A stretch of DNA of 7,299 nt from Methanosarcina sp. (GTDB taxonomy: Archaea > Halobacteriota > Methanosarcinia > Methanosarcinales > Methanosarcinaceae): assembly GCA_003157235.1 (NCBI GenBank), contig PMJC01000365.1:3711-11009 (forward strand). The letters are read 5' to 3'. Under the pieces are notes generated by a model. That model saw only the letters and a list, made by a program, of their open reading frames with translations, did no database searches and had not been told where the DNA came from. This document shows, one piece after another, positions 1-6,716 of this stretch (its first letter is position 1; every line of letters begins with the position of its first letter). The position numbers and the translations under genes are program-made.

Positions 1-753
1 GTGAATCTAAAGGCAGGTCAAAGGGACGTGGTTCTTCATTCCGAAGATGTCTTCACCTACGGCTCACCAGGCACCAAGCCCGATGGAGAAAAGGTCAAAA
101 AACTGTTCAGAGGGGTTAAGCGGCTGGGTCCGAGGACGGTGGATGTATCCCATCTCAGCCTTGCCACGATTCATCAAAATCAGGACCTTCTTCGGGAAGT
201 GTCCAGGATCGCAGGAGTTGGCAGAGATCAGAGGTACATGTCTGCTTGGATAGGGATAGAGACAGGAAGCTGCAGAATTCTTCAAATGCATATGCCAAGA
301 AAAGCTTTGCCGAAAAATCCAGAGAGTTGGCCCGAGATAGTCAGAGATTGCTATCGGCTTTTCGGAGAAGAGTCCTGGCTTCCTGTCGCCAGCCTTGTGC
401 TTGGCCTCCCTGGCGAGACTGCCGAGGACGTGCTGCAGACCATTGAACTCGTGGAGTCGCTGAAGGATTACACCGGGCTGATGATGCCGCTATTCTTCAG
501 CCCCATAGCTGAAACGAGGCTTGGAGGCACGACCGGTTTTGGAAAGGATCAGGCTTTTCCTGAGCACTGGGAGCTGGTGGGACTTTGCTTGGAGTACAAC
601 CTTCGGCACCGGAAGGTTCTGTACAGGTTTTATAGCGAGAGGATGACCGCAGAACCTGGGGTCCATGCAGCTCTTAGCGGGATTAACCTTATTGCGGACG
701 TGGTATTGAACAAGTATTTGAAGAGGATGAAAAGAGGAGAGCCCCCGAATTGA
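1..753 (+). CDS. Radical SAM protein, C-terminal part (5' end outside window)
   Basis: The reading frame is open from the first base to a TGA at 751-753, giving 250 visible codons. The GTG at position 1 is probably an internal valine, because the protein begins in mid-domain. Seen: HSEDVFTYG (residues 13-21), GIETGS (85-90) and GLPGET (135-140). The last two are typical of the second half of a radical SAM TIM barrel, in the Elp3/MiaB-like group that often carries an N-terminal cobalamin-binding domain. The CxxxCxxC cluster that would bind the 4Fe-4S centre is expected upstream and is not visible, so family membership is inferred from the downstream motifs. After the barrel comes a basic helical tail ending KRMKRGEPPN. 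The substrate cannot be told. It is best described as an archaeal Fe-S oxidoreductase of unknown reaction, possibly B12-dependent. Its base composition is clearly more GC-rich than the spacer beyond 1540. It converges with the relic at 789-969. Confidence 0.85.
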   Translation: MNLKAGQRDVVLHSEDVFTYGSPGTKPDGEKVKKLFRGVKRLGPRTVDVSHLSLATIHQNQDLLREVSRIAGVGRDQRYMSAWIGIETGSCRILQMHMPRKALPKNPESWPEIVRDCYRLFGEESWLPVASLVLGLPGETAEDVLQTIELVESLKDYTGLMMPLFFSPIAETRLGGTTGFGKDQAFPEHWELVGLCLEYNLRHRKVLYRFYSERMTAEPGVHAALSGINLIADVVLNKYLKRMKRGEPPN

Positions 754-788
754 TTGAAAAACAGAATTAACGTTTGCTTAAAACCGGA

Positions 789-969
789 TTAATAGTTATC
801 CAGAACGGACTTTACCACACTCTTGTGATCGTCCTTGAGGGAGTATATATTGTGATTGCTCGAGATATCTATGCCTAAGGATGCCCAGGCGGGTGTTCAT
901 GAGCCCCACCATTGCAGAGACCCCCCTAGCTGACCTTGAAGCCCTCTTATCCAGGAAGGTGAAGACGTC
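789..969 (-). pseudogene. Unidentified decayed coding relic (two frames)
   Basis: No intact gene is present, but two overlapping minus-strand frames read like pieces of one protein. The frame open from 969 contains DVFTFLDKRASRSARGVSAM and then VGLMNTRLGIL, followed by a low-quality tail to a stop at 796-798. The other frame picks up near 875 with GIDISSNHNIYSLKDD, then HKSVVKSVLDNY and a stop at 789-791. One indel around 870-880 would join them into roughly 58 residues. There is no start codon at the left of the joined frame, so the 5' part has been lost. The stretch keeps the higher GC of the neighbouring radical SAM gene, whose stop is only 35 bases away, tail to tail. I do not recognise the family. 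A plus-strand reading at 881-973 (beginning MPRRVFMSP) also looks protein-like, so the strand is not certain. Confidence 0.35.
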
Positions 970-1081
970 CTAGGTTGTGTAAGACCCATTCCTTTTAAGA
1001 GACTTGATTGATTCTAGAATTATACTTTTATCTGAAGCATTTCCTGAATGCGTATTCATGAAAAGAGGTATCCCGTATTGA

Positions 1082-1463
1082 TTAACAATCAGGCTAAGCC
1101 AAACGAACATTCAATTCTTCGAAAAACAGGCGCAGCCACTCTATGAACGCGCATTTAATATCAGAGAAGCTGCGCTAGGCTCGTATCATCCCGACACGGC
1201 CAATAGCTTTTGTAATCTGGCCGTTAATCTAGATAATCAAGGTAAATACGCACAGGCGCAGTCACTCTTCGAACGCGCACTTAATATCAGAAAAGCTACG
1301 CTAGGCTCGTATCATTCCGACACAGTTACCAGTCTCAAAAAGCTCGCCGACAATCTTGATGCTCAGGGGCTGTACGAAGAGGCTCGGCCGCTTCACGAAC
1401 GATCTCGAAAACCATGAGACGGGGGACCTTGGCCCAGATCGTTCCGACACGCTCAATCCCTAG
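1082..1463 (+). pseudogene. Decayed tetratricopeptide repeat (kinesin light chain-type) protein
   Basis: The frame is open from 1082, just after a TGA, to a TGA at 1415-1417, with no ATG, GTG or TTG that fits a start. From 1118 it encodes 42-residue TPR units of the kinesin light chain/TPR_12 style. Unit 1 starts AQPLYERAFNIREAALGSYH, unit 2 starts AQSLFERALNIRKATLGSYH, and unit 3 starts ARPLHERSRK. Linkers such as DNQGKYAQA and DAQGLYEEA are the usual helix B to A' boundary. Unit 3 continues in the +1 frame as LGPDRSDTLNP to a TAG at 1461-1463. A further frame then gives SQGLEGR, a worn version of the next boundary. So at least two frameshifts have destroyed the 3' end, and the start is missing. 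Intact proteins of this kind are helical scaffolds for protein binding. The fragment is more GC-rich than the DNA that follows. Whether it was acquired or native cannot be judged here. Confidence 0.75.
1130..1381 (+). repeat. Two tandem 126-bp TPR-coding repeats
   Basis: Copies lie at 1130-1255 and 1256-1381, and a broken third copy begins at 1382. The first 68 bases of the two copies differ at about seven positions by direct comparison, while the second halves are much less alike. The 126-bp period equals 42 codons, the kinesin light chain-type TPR length. Such high DNA identity between units suggests recent duplication or gene conversion before the gene decayed. Confidence 0.8.
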
Positions 1464-1540
1464 CCAGGGGCTAGAGGGCCGGCAGATATGTGACAGAGGT
1501 TAAAATCTATGCGCAGAAATGGATACGCCTATTGGGATTA

Positions 1541-1675
1541 AGAACCTATCCGAAAAGTCAATAATGACATGGTTGTAAAAATTATAATAAATCTGTAATC
1601 CATGTATCCATTCCAATTGTGTATAGTGCCAATTTTAAAAGTTCAGCATGTCACAACATTTTTCGGATAAGCTCT
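1541..1675. mobile_element. Candidate MITE, 135 bp, with inverted repeats and TA flanks
   Basis: The left end, AGAACCTATCCGAAAAG (1541-1557), matches the reverse complement of the right end (1659-1675, AGAGCTTATCCGAAAAA) at 14 of 17 positions. A further subterminal pair follows: TGACATG begins 24 bases in from the left end (1565-1571), and its complement lies 22 bases in from the right end (1647-1653). Both ends are flanked by TA (1539-1540 and 1676-1677), within TTAA on the left and TTAG on the right. The interior is AT-rich and codes for nothing. The size, ends and flanks fit a non-autonomous derivative of an insertion sequence that duplicates TA or a short TTAR-like target, for example in the IS5 or IS630 families. 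That assignment is inference, and the true end could be shifted by one or two bases. Confidence 0.65.
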
Positions 1676-1677
1676 TA

Positions 1678-2677
1678 GATGATACATAAGTAGGCTTGTA
1701 ACTTATCAAATTTCTTCCGTTGTCACATACACAAATCTCTTTGAGTCAATCAAAATAAAAAATTATATTATCTTTTAGCGTAAATTAGTGAATATTATTT
1801 GGTTCTTTCAATATGTAATGTACTTTCTCATAATTTTTTGATACTTATGATTTTTCTGAAAAATAGTCACACCACCGAAAACTTTCAGTACAATATAATG
1901 AATTAGATCCATTATCCAATGAATTACTGCTAATAAATAGGGACAATAAATATGATGGAAAGAACTAGCAAGGAGCTAAATTCATAGATTTATAGAAATT
2001 ATCTATACATTGGAAGAACCAATTTGCATGCAGTATCCAAAAAGTGAATTGAATTGAAAGTGAAGAGCCTTCTACTTAATTTGAAGAGAATAAGTATAAT
2101 CTCAATTCTTGAAAAAGAGTATGGGGAGAACAGGTGAGGAAATAACATCAAGTATTTTCATATCAAATTGAAGCAATAAAAGAAATGCTACAACTACCTT
2201 ATATGCGAACTAAATGTATGCTTGCTCCAGAGAAGCAAATCGGTATACTAAAAGGATAGCTTTATGTTGAGCTTTAGGTAAACATTCCATAAACTAGGAA
2301 ATTTTCAGTGATCTCAAGACACAATTATGTTTGGATACTATTCGAGAAATAAAAATGTTTCCGATTTTATTTTCTTCCAATTTTCCGTGCGTGTGGTGAT
2401 TAATAAGACTCCAAGTGGCATAATTTTAGCTATCTACACTTGAAAAATAGTAGTATTCACGCACTTGAAGCATAAAATAAAGTATAACAGATGTTTTAAT
2501 CAAATTTACTTTATAGACAGTTTAATGTTTTAAGCTCATTTATTTATTAGAAGATTCAGATAAACCTCTTTTTTTACGAGTTATTTATGCACTATTTATT
2601 GGCATATGACGAAGTTTTGGGTTTATCGAAATACTCCTCAGTTCAATTGCATTAATTTAATATATTTTACATTTTTT
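1678..2677. other. AT-rich gene-free stretch
   Basis: About one kilobase between the inverted-repeat element and the end of cobQ. Stops are frequent in all frames and composition is strongly AT-rich. I found no tRNA-like cloverleaf, no CRISPR-type repeat and no recognisable protein fragment. The only moderately protein-like reading is a short plus-strand frame at 2185-2259, about 24 codons, which is too short to support. No run of A residues on the plus strand close to 2678 marks an obvious U-rich terminator for cobQ. Confidence 0.6.
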
Positions 2678-4135
2678 TCATATTCCTATTATCGTGTTAA
2701 TTTTTTTCATATCCAAATTCCTCTCAACAAAATTTGCGAGCTCATCGTAAGCGTTGTTTTCGGTCATAACATTTTCAGGCAGGAATTCGAGCCCTTTTAT
2801 CTTGTAGAGGTACTTCACAAGTGCATCTCTGATATTCTTGTTCTCAAAAAGCCCATGAATGTACGTGCCAATTACCAGGCCTTCCTCGTCAATTGCACCA
2901 TCGTCCCCAAATACGTTGCAGAAGGAATCTGTGATTCCCATATGGATTTCATATCCTTTTATTTCCTCCCCACCTATTGGAGTAAGGATCGGGCCATAGG
3001 GTTTTATTTTTTTTGTGACCTGAATCGTCTTCTTGTGATATGTTCCAAACTTTGTCACCACATCAAGAAGGCCAAGGCCTTTGAATTCTGCTTCAACCCC
3101 ATTTTCAACCCCTGAATCGAAAATTGTTTTGCCCATTAACTGATACCCTCCACATATCCCGAAAATAGGAATTTTTCCTTTAAAAGCTTTGATTTTTTCT
3201 GCCATTCCGCTTGCTTTTAAGTCGATCAGATCATTAACAGTATTTTTTGTACCCGGGATCATGATTGCATCAGGGGTTCCGATTTCTTCGTAAAGGTTCA
3301 CATAGCGAATTTGGGCTAGTTCCTCCAGGGGTTCGAAGTCAGTGAAGTTTGATATTCTGGGCAGACGGATGACGACGATCTCTATACCTTTTTCATTTTT
3401 TGGATTTCTTTTATCCTCAAGTGAAACCGAATCTTCTGAGGGAATATGGAGCTTGAAATAAGGAAGAACCCCAATCACTGGAATTCCAGTCTTCTCTTCA
3501 AGTTGTTTAAGGCCTGGCTTCAGGATTTCCAGGTCGCCTCGAAACTTATTAATAATAAACCCTTTGATATTTTTCCGTACATCTTCAGGCAAAAGTGCAA
3601 CTGTGCCATAAAGGCTTGCAAAAACGCCTCCTCTCTCGATATCGCCAACCAGTATTATTGGAGCTTGCGTAAGTCTCGCAGTGCCGATATTTACAATATC
3701 TCTTTCATACAGATTAATTTCGGCAGCTCCCCCTGCTCCTTCCATAACAATGATGTCATATTTTACAGAAAGTCTTTCAAGAGCTACTTCAAGGACTGCG
3801 TTCATTTCTGAGATGGAATCATAGTACTGGCCTGCACTTTTGTCAGAATAAGGCTCTCCGAGAAGAATTACCTGGGAAACAAAATCCCCTTTGGGTTTCA
3901 GGAGAACAGGATTCATATCAGCAGTTGGTTCGGAGCCTGCAGCTTTTGCTTGGATTGCCTGAGCAATTCCAATTTCCTTTCCATCTTTTGTAATCCAGGA
4001 GTTTAGACTCATGTTCTGAGCCTTGAAAGGAGCAACCTTATATTTTCTTGACAGTATCCTGCATAGAGCAGTCACTACTGAACTTTTTCCAACATGGGAG
4101 GCTGTTCCCAAGATCAAAACACTTTTCGTTTCCAT
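2678..4135 (-). CDS. cobQ: Cobyric acid synthase (CobQ/CbiP)
   Basis: A glutamine-dependent amidotransferase that amidates the b, d, e and g side chains of adenosylcobyrinic acid a,c-diamide to give adenosylcobyric acid, in the cytoplasm. It has the full family length. Residue numbers below count from the upstream ATG at 4144. The N-terminal dethiobiotin synthetase-like ATPase domain has GTASHVGKSS (13-22), PFKAQNMSLNSW (39-50), MEGAGGAAE (134-142) and a VGDIERGGVFAS segment (166-177). The C-terminal class I-type glutaminase domain has PGTKNT (297-302), GICGGYQLMG with nucleophile Cys331, and GTYIHGLFEN with His430. Two starts are possible. An AAGGT at 4150-4146 touches the ATG at 4144 but lies nine bases before the ATG at 4135, so METKSVLILG is preferred (485 residues). 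No other cobalamin gene is in the window, so it appears to be transcribed alone. A weak TATA-like stretch lies near 4168-4182. Confidence 0.96.
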   Translation of the reverse strand: METKSVLILGTASHVGKSSVVTALCRILSRKYKVAPFKAQNMSLNSWITKDGKEIGIAQAIQAKAAGSEPTADMNPVLLKPKGDFVSQVILLGEPYSDKSAGQYYDSISEMNAVLEVALERLSVKYDIIVMEGAGGAAEINLYERDIVNIGTARLTQAPIILVGDIERGGVFASLYGTVALLPEDVRKNIKGFIINKFRGDLEILKPGLKQLEEKTGIPVIGVLPYFKLHIPSEDSVSLEDKRNPKNEKGIEIVVIRLPRISNFTDFEPLEELAQIRYVNLYEEIGTPDAIMIPGTKNTVNDLIDLKASGMAEKIKAFKGKIPIFGICGGYQLMGKTIFDSGVENGVEAEFKGLGLLDVVTKFGTYHKKTIQVTKKIKPYGPILTPIGGEEIKGYEIHMGITDSFCNVFGDDGAIDEEGLVIGTYIHGLFENKNIRDALVKYLYKIKGLEFLPENVMTENNAYDELANFVERNLDMKKINTIIGI

Positions 4136-4482
4136 TTTTAACATACCTTATGCTCTAATACCTCGTTTTTTATGTAATTAGGAATTGTAGTTGGGTGCGA
4201 AATTATGAAAAATAGACTTTGTGGTAAAATCTGCATTTTAGACATTGATGGTTTAATACTATTGATTTTTCAGTTCAACCACAGAAGTCCTAATAATTTC
4301 CAAATTTGGTCACGATATTTTTTTATGTACATTTAAATCAAGTAAAATTGTTTTTTGATATTTATCCCCTTCTATTTTACCCTCTTATTCTTCAACTAAA
4401 TTAAATATTTTAGAATTTACAATAGTTACAAATCTTGTCAGTTCCATAATTATTTCTACAAATCAGGAGAATATTATATAAA
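4136..4482. other. AT-rich spacer upstream of cobQ
   Basis: This is the presumed 5' region of cobQ on the minus strand. It contains the AAGGT ribosome-binding sequence (4150-4146) and an A/T-rich TATA-like stretch around 4168-4182. No conserved riboswitch-like structure, RNA gene or protein-coding frame could be recognised. Short T runs near 4314 and 4350 on the plus strand are unremarkable in this composition. Confidence 0.5.
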
Positions 4483-4879
4483 TTATCTAAGGTAATAAAC
4501 CGTTGGTTGTGAAACAAAAAATGACTCTAATTTTAGGATAGACATAGCCAATTTATAGTCTAAATCTGCTGGATTGTGTAGTTTCGTTGATATAACAACT
4601 GACTTGCTGAAATGAACTATGATTCTCAAGATGTTCATAACGTTTAATTTTTCGCTGTAACATCTTCTAACTGATTCTCTTGAATCTTCAATCAATGCTT
4701 CAAGGTCAAAAATGCCAAAAATAAAAATACCTCTTGAAGATAATATTTTTAATTGAGTAAAGTCCAATTACATTGAAAATATTTTTTCCTTCATTTGGGA
4801 AATAAACGATGAAGTTTTTAAGATGATATAGCATTAAGCTAAGGTAAAAAGCTCTGCTGTTGACTTCCATTGTATCCAT
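4483..4879 (-). pseudogene. Possible frameshifted small gene, unrecognised
   Basis: Two overlapping minus-strand frames cover this interval. The first starts with ATG at 4879 (MDTMEVNSRAFYLSLMLYHL) and runs 57 codons to a TGA at 4706-4708. The second is 94 codons, opens directly after a stop with only a TTG at 4767, and ends with TAA at 4483. Its middle reads FGIFDLEALIEDSRESVRRC, which looks more like real protein than random AT-rich DNA. One indel in the T-rich overlap (about 4708-4767) would give a single protein of about 130 residues. A TATA-like ATTTATAAGT sits at 4901-4910, about 25 bases before the ATG at 4879, suitable for a leaderless start. No Shine-Dalgarno sequence precedes either start. 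I do not recognise a family. It may be a relic, a sequencing frameshift or a chance reading. Confidence 0.25.
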
Positions 4880-5145
4880 ATTATGGTCGCAGAGTACTTA
4901 ACTTATAAATGAATTAAAATCAAAGAATAGAACTACTTGAGATACTAATTTTACATTTCATAGTTGTATTTTATATATATATATTATACCTCCAAGCTAC
5001 CAATCGATGTTTATCAACATAAATGAGTTGGACAAAGGATTTTAGATCTTCATTTGTCTTGATCTTACCATTTTTTTAGCTTCCTTGATGCTAAAATAAT
5101 CGATCAACTTATAGTTCACCAGGTCTAAAAATCATTGATGAAAAT

Positions 5146-5181
5146 AAATTTCATTTTGATAAATTTCATTTTGATAAATTT
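5146..5181. repeat. 15-bp tandem repeat, about 2.4 copies
   Basis: The unit AAATTTCATTTTGAT occurs exactly at 5146-5160 and 5161-5175, followed by a partial third copy, AAATTT, from 5176. It lies in non-coding AT-rich DNA between rio2 and the unrecognised minus-strand frames. A simple slippage product is the most economical explanation. Confidence 0.8.
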
Positions 5182-5212
5182 AAACTGATGCGTGGTACTA
5201 TTTAAAACATAT

Positions 5213-5226
5213 TTTTAGATCTAAAA
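5213..5226. repeat. Perfect 14-bp palindrome
   Basis: TTTTAGATCTAAAA is its own reverse complement. A dimeric regulator could bind such a site, but no intact gene lies next to it and palindromes of this size arise readily in AT-rich DNA. No function is assigned. Confidence 0.5.
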
Positions 5227-5439
5227 TGGAACGATTAATCTAATCAGTATCATGCACAACTGAATGAAAAATTTGCTTAATATAGATCTGGAGATACAAC
5301 TCAAAAGATATAGCGTAGATGAGTGATTATTCAATTTTTATTCTATACAAAAATAAGTATATTTGGTGTGTTTAAGGATAATTTCAAAAGGGTATTTTAT
5401 TTTATCTATCAACTCGAATTGAGACGAATACTATGGAAG

Positions 5440-5447
5440 AAAAAAAA
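5440..5447 (-). terminator. Candidate U8 terminator downstream of rio2
   Basis: Eight A residues on the plus strand give a U8 tract in a minus-strand transcript, about 120 bases after the rio2 stop. Archaeal RNA polymerase commonly terminates at U-rich tracts without a hairpin. The distance and the AT-rich setting keep this tentative. Confidence 0.35.
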
Positions 5448-5569
5448 TCAATATCATATTGCTTTTCCATAAAATGGATGAATAATGAGTTGAAGGTTTG
5501 CTGAGTATCATTAGTAAGTTAGTGAAATACTTACTTTGATAGACTACTAAGGCCAAGATCCTCCTTGAT

Positions 5570-6457
5570 TTATACACCCTTAATTTCATTGACTTGTTCT
5601 TTAAGTTCTCTCTTAATTCCATACTTCCGTAAGAAATGGATCAGTATATTTGAGATATCCCTTTCGAGGATTTCATCAGCTTGAGGATGTTCTTGAGTGA
5701 TATACTGGGGCCAATCAATGATCTGAACCCCCTCTTCGGAAACAAATATGTTAAACTCACTTAAATCGGCATGTATGATTCCCATTGAATATATAATTTT
5801 TACCTGCTTGATAATCTCATCGAGATGCCATTCCGGATCAAGAAGTTTTGTTTTTGAAAGGAGGTTACCTTTTGCAAGATCCATGACTATCACATGCCTA
5901 TTCTGATCAAAAGGTTTTGGAATTGAGACTTTAGGGTATAACCTGCTCATTATCTCATACTCTCTGTGGGCAGCAAGGCGGGCGGCATAAATCCGTGAAA
6001 AGTTATCTCCTTTGCCAATGTGCTCACTCAATTTCGTTAGTTGATTGAAACCGGTTTTATTTCCCCTATAAACTTTAATTATGACTGAAATGGAATTTTC
6101 AATTGCAAGTTTCGGCTGCCTAATTGCTTCAAAAATTACTGAATCCTTTCCTACTCCGATTTCACTTCCTATTTCACTGATACTTTTTCTCTTGACAAAG
6201 GCATTGAGAGCAAGGATATCATATCCTTCGAAGTAAATCTGAAAACCTTCATATGATTTAGTGTTCTTGATCACAAGCTTGTTCTTAACAAGCTTTTTCA
6301 GCCTATATTCCAACTTATCAAAGGGCAACTTGGTGTATTTATTTAGTTCTTCTATTGGCACCCATTCAAAGCGTCTCATTCCTATTTCGATACCAGTTAG
6401 AATCCTTAAATTTTTTGAATCAAGCTCCTTAAATATCCTTCGTGTTTCGTCTATCAT
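5570..6457 (-). CDS. rio2: RIO2-type serine/threonine protein kinase
   Basis: An atypical kinase/ATPase that in archaea and eukaryotes acts in late maturation of the small ribosomal subunit, in the cytoplasm. The length of 295 residues is normal for archaeal RIO2. Residues 1-85 form the RIO2 winged helix, with the signature GIEIGMRRFEWVP (22-34). The kinase domain follows: flexible P-loop GVGKDSVIFEA (101-111), ATP-binding Lys128 in VIIKVYR, HREYE with Glu166, hinge VIVMDLAKG (189-197), catalytic loop HADLSEFN with Asp231 and Asn236 (229-236), and metal-binding Asp248 in IIDWPQ. All key catalytic residues are present. The catalytic loop resembles RIO1 more than the usual RIO2 HGDFNEFN, while the DWPQ and HPQADEILERD segments are RIO2-like. 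The ATG at 6457 is chosen because it keeps the whole winged helix. It has no properly spaced Shine-Dalgarno sequence. An AAGGAGG lies just after the stop (5566-5560), before a 41-codon TTG frame of doubtful reality. Confidence 0.93.
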   Translation of the reverse strand: MIDETRRIFKELDSKNLRILTGIEIGMRRFEWVPIEELNKYTKLPFDKLEYRLKKLVKNKLVIKNTKSYEGFQIYFEGYDILALNAFVKRKSISEIGSEIGVGKDSVIFEAIRQPKLAIENSISVIIKVYRGNKTGFNQLTKLSEHIGKGDNFSRIYAARLAAHREYEIMSRLYPKVSIPKPFDQNRHVIVMDLAKGNLLSKTKLLDPEWHLDEIIKQVKIIYSMGIIHADLSEFNIFVSEEGVQIIDWPQYITQEHPQADEILERDISNILIHFLRKYGIKRELKEQVNEIKGV

Positions 6458-6475
6458 CCTTGTATTAATTATAAT

Positions 6476-6490
6476 CCTTATATTTAAATA
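6476..6490 (-). promoter_or_regulatory. Probable TATA-box promoter of rio2
   Basis: Read on the minus strand, this is TATTTAAATATAAGG, an archaeal TATA-box-like sequence centred about 27 bases before the rio2 ATG. With the usual distance of about 25 bases from box to start site, transcription would begin within a few bases of the ATG. That predicts a leaderless or nearly leaderless message and agrees with the lack of a usable Shine-Dalgarno sequence. Confidence 0.45.
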
Positions 6491-6694
6491 ATAACCTAGA
6501 GACCCCTCATCCAGTTCCTACTTCTATAACTTCTGAGTCTTCTACTGTTGCCTTGACGCTGTTAAATTAACTCATGAGGATTTCGATGAATCCCTAGATT
6601 TTATGAAATGACTCGCAAAAATCAAGGGCTTCTCGAGATCCTATAGAATTAATTTGAGTGACAGTGAATTATTTTTACATTGTATGAGGCATTC

Positions 6695-6704
6695 AAAAAA
6701 AAAA
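6695..6704 (-). terminator. U10 terminator of the endonuclease IV-like gene
   Basis: Ten A residues on the plus strand become a U10 tract starting 12 bases past the TAA (6717-6719) of the minus-strand gene. This is a textbook position and composition for intrinsic archaeal termination. It separates that gene from rio2, whose start lies 238 bases further on. Confidence 0.65.
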
Positions 6705-6716
6705 TTATAATAGACT

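Larger units (their letters stand above)
4880..5430. other. AT-rich gene-free stretch with short repeats
   Basis: No supported gene lies here. It holds an alternating TA run (about 4971-4986), a short tandem repeat (5146-5181) and a 14-bp palindrome (5213-5226). Two brief minus-strand frames at 4971-5076 and 5042-5131 read somewhat like protein and may be gene debris, but each is only about 30 codons. Confidence 0.5.

Noticed and set aside
2143..2259. Short plus-strand reading with YMRTKCMLAPEKQIGILKG
   Set aside because: Fewer than 40 codons with no start signal or recognisable family; not distinguishable from chance.
2606..3115. 169-codon plus-strand frame overlapping the end of cobQ
   Set aside because: It lies antisense to well-conserved cobQ coding sequence and its translation has no recognisable motif; it is a shadow of that gene.
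3446..3811. 121-codon plus-strand frame
   Set aside because: It lies entirely antisense to the conserved core of cobQ.
6261..6491. 76-codon plus-strand frame with a hydrophobic composition
   Set aside because: It is antisense to the conserved winged-helix region of rio2; the apparent hydrophobicity comes from complementing Lys- and Glu-rich codons.
6573..6600. Small hairpin or C/D-box-like sequence around GGATTTCGATGAATCC
   Set aside because: The stem is only five base pairs and no matching D box or guide layout was seen.
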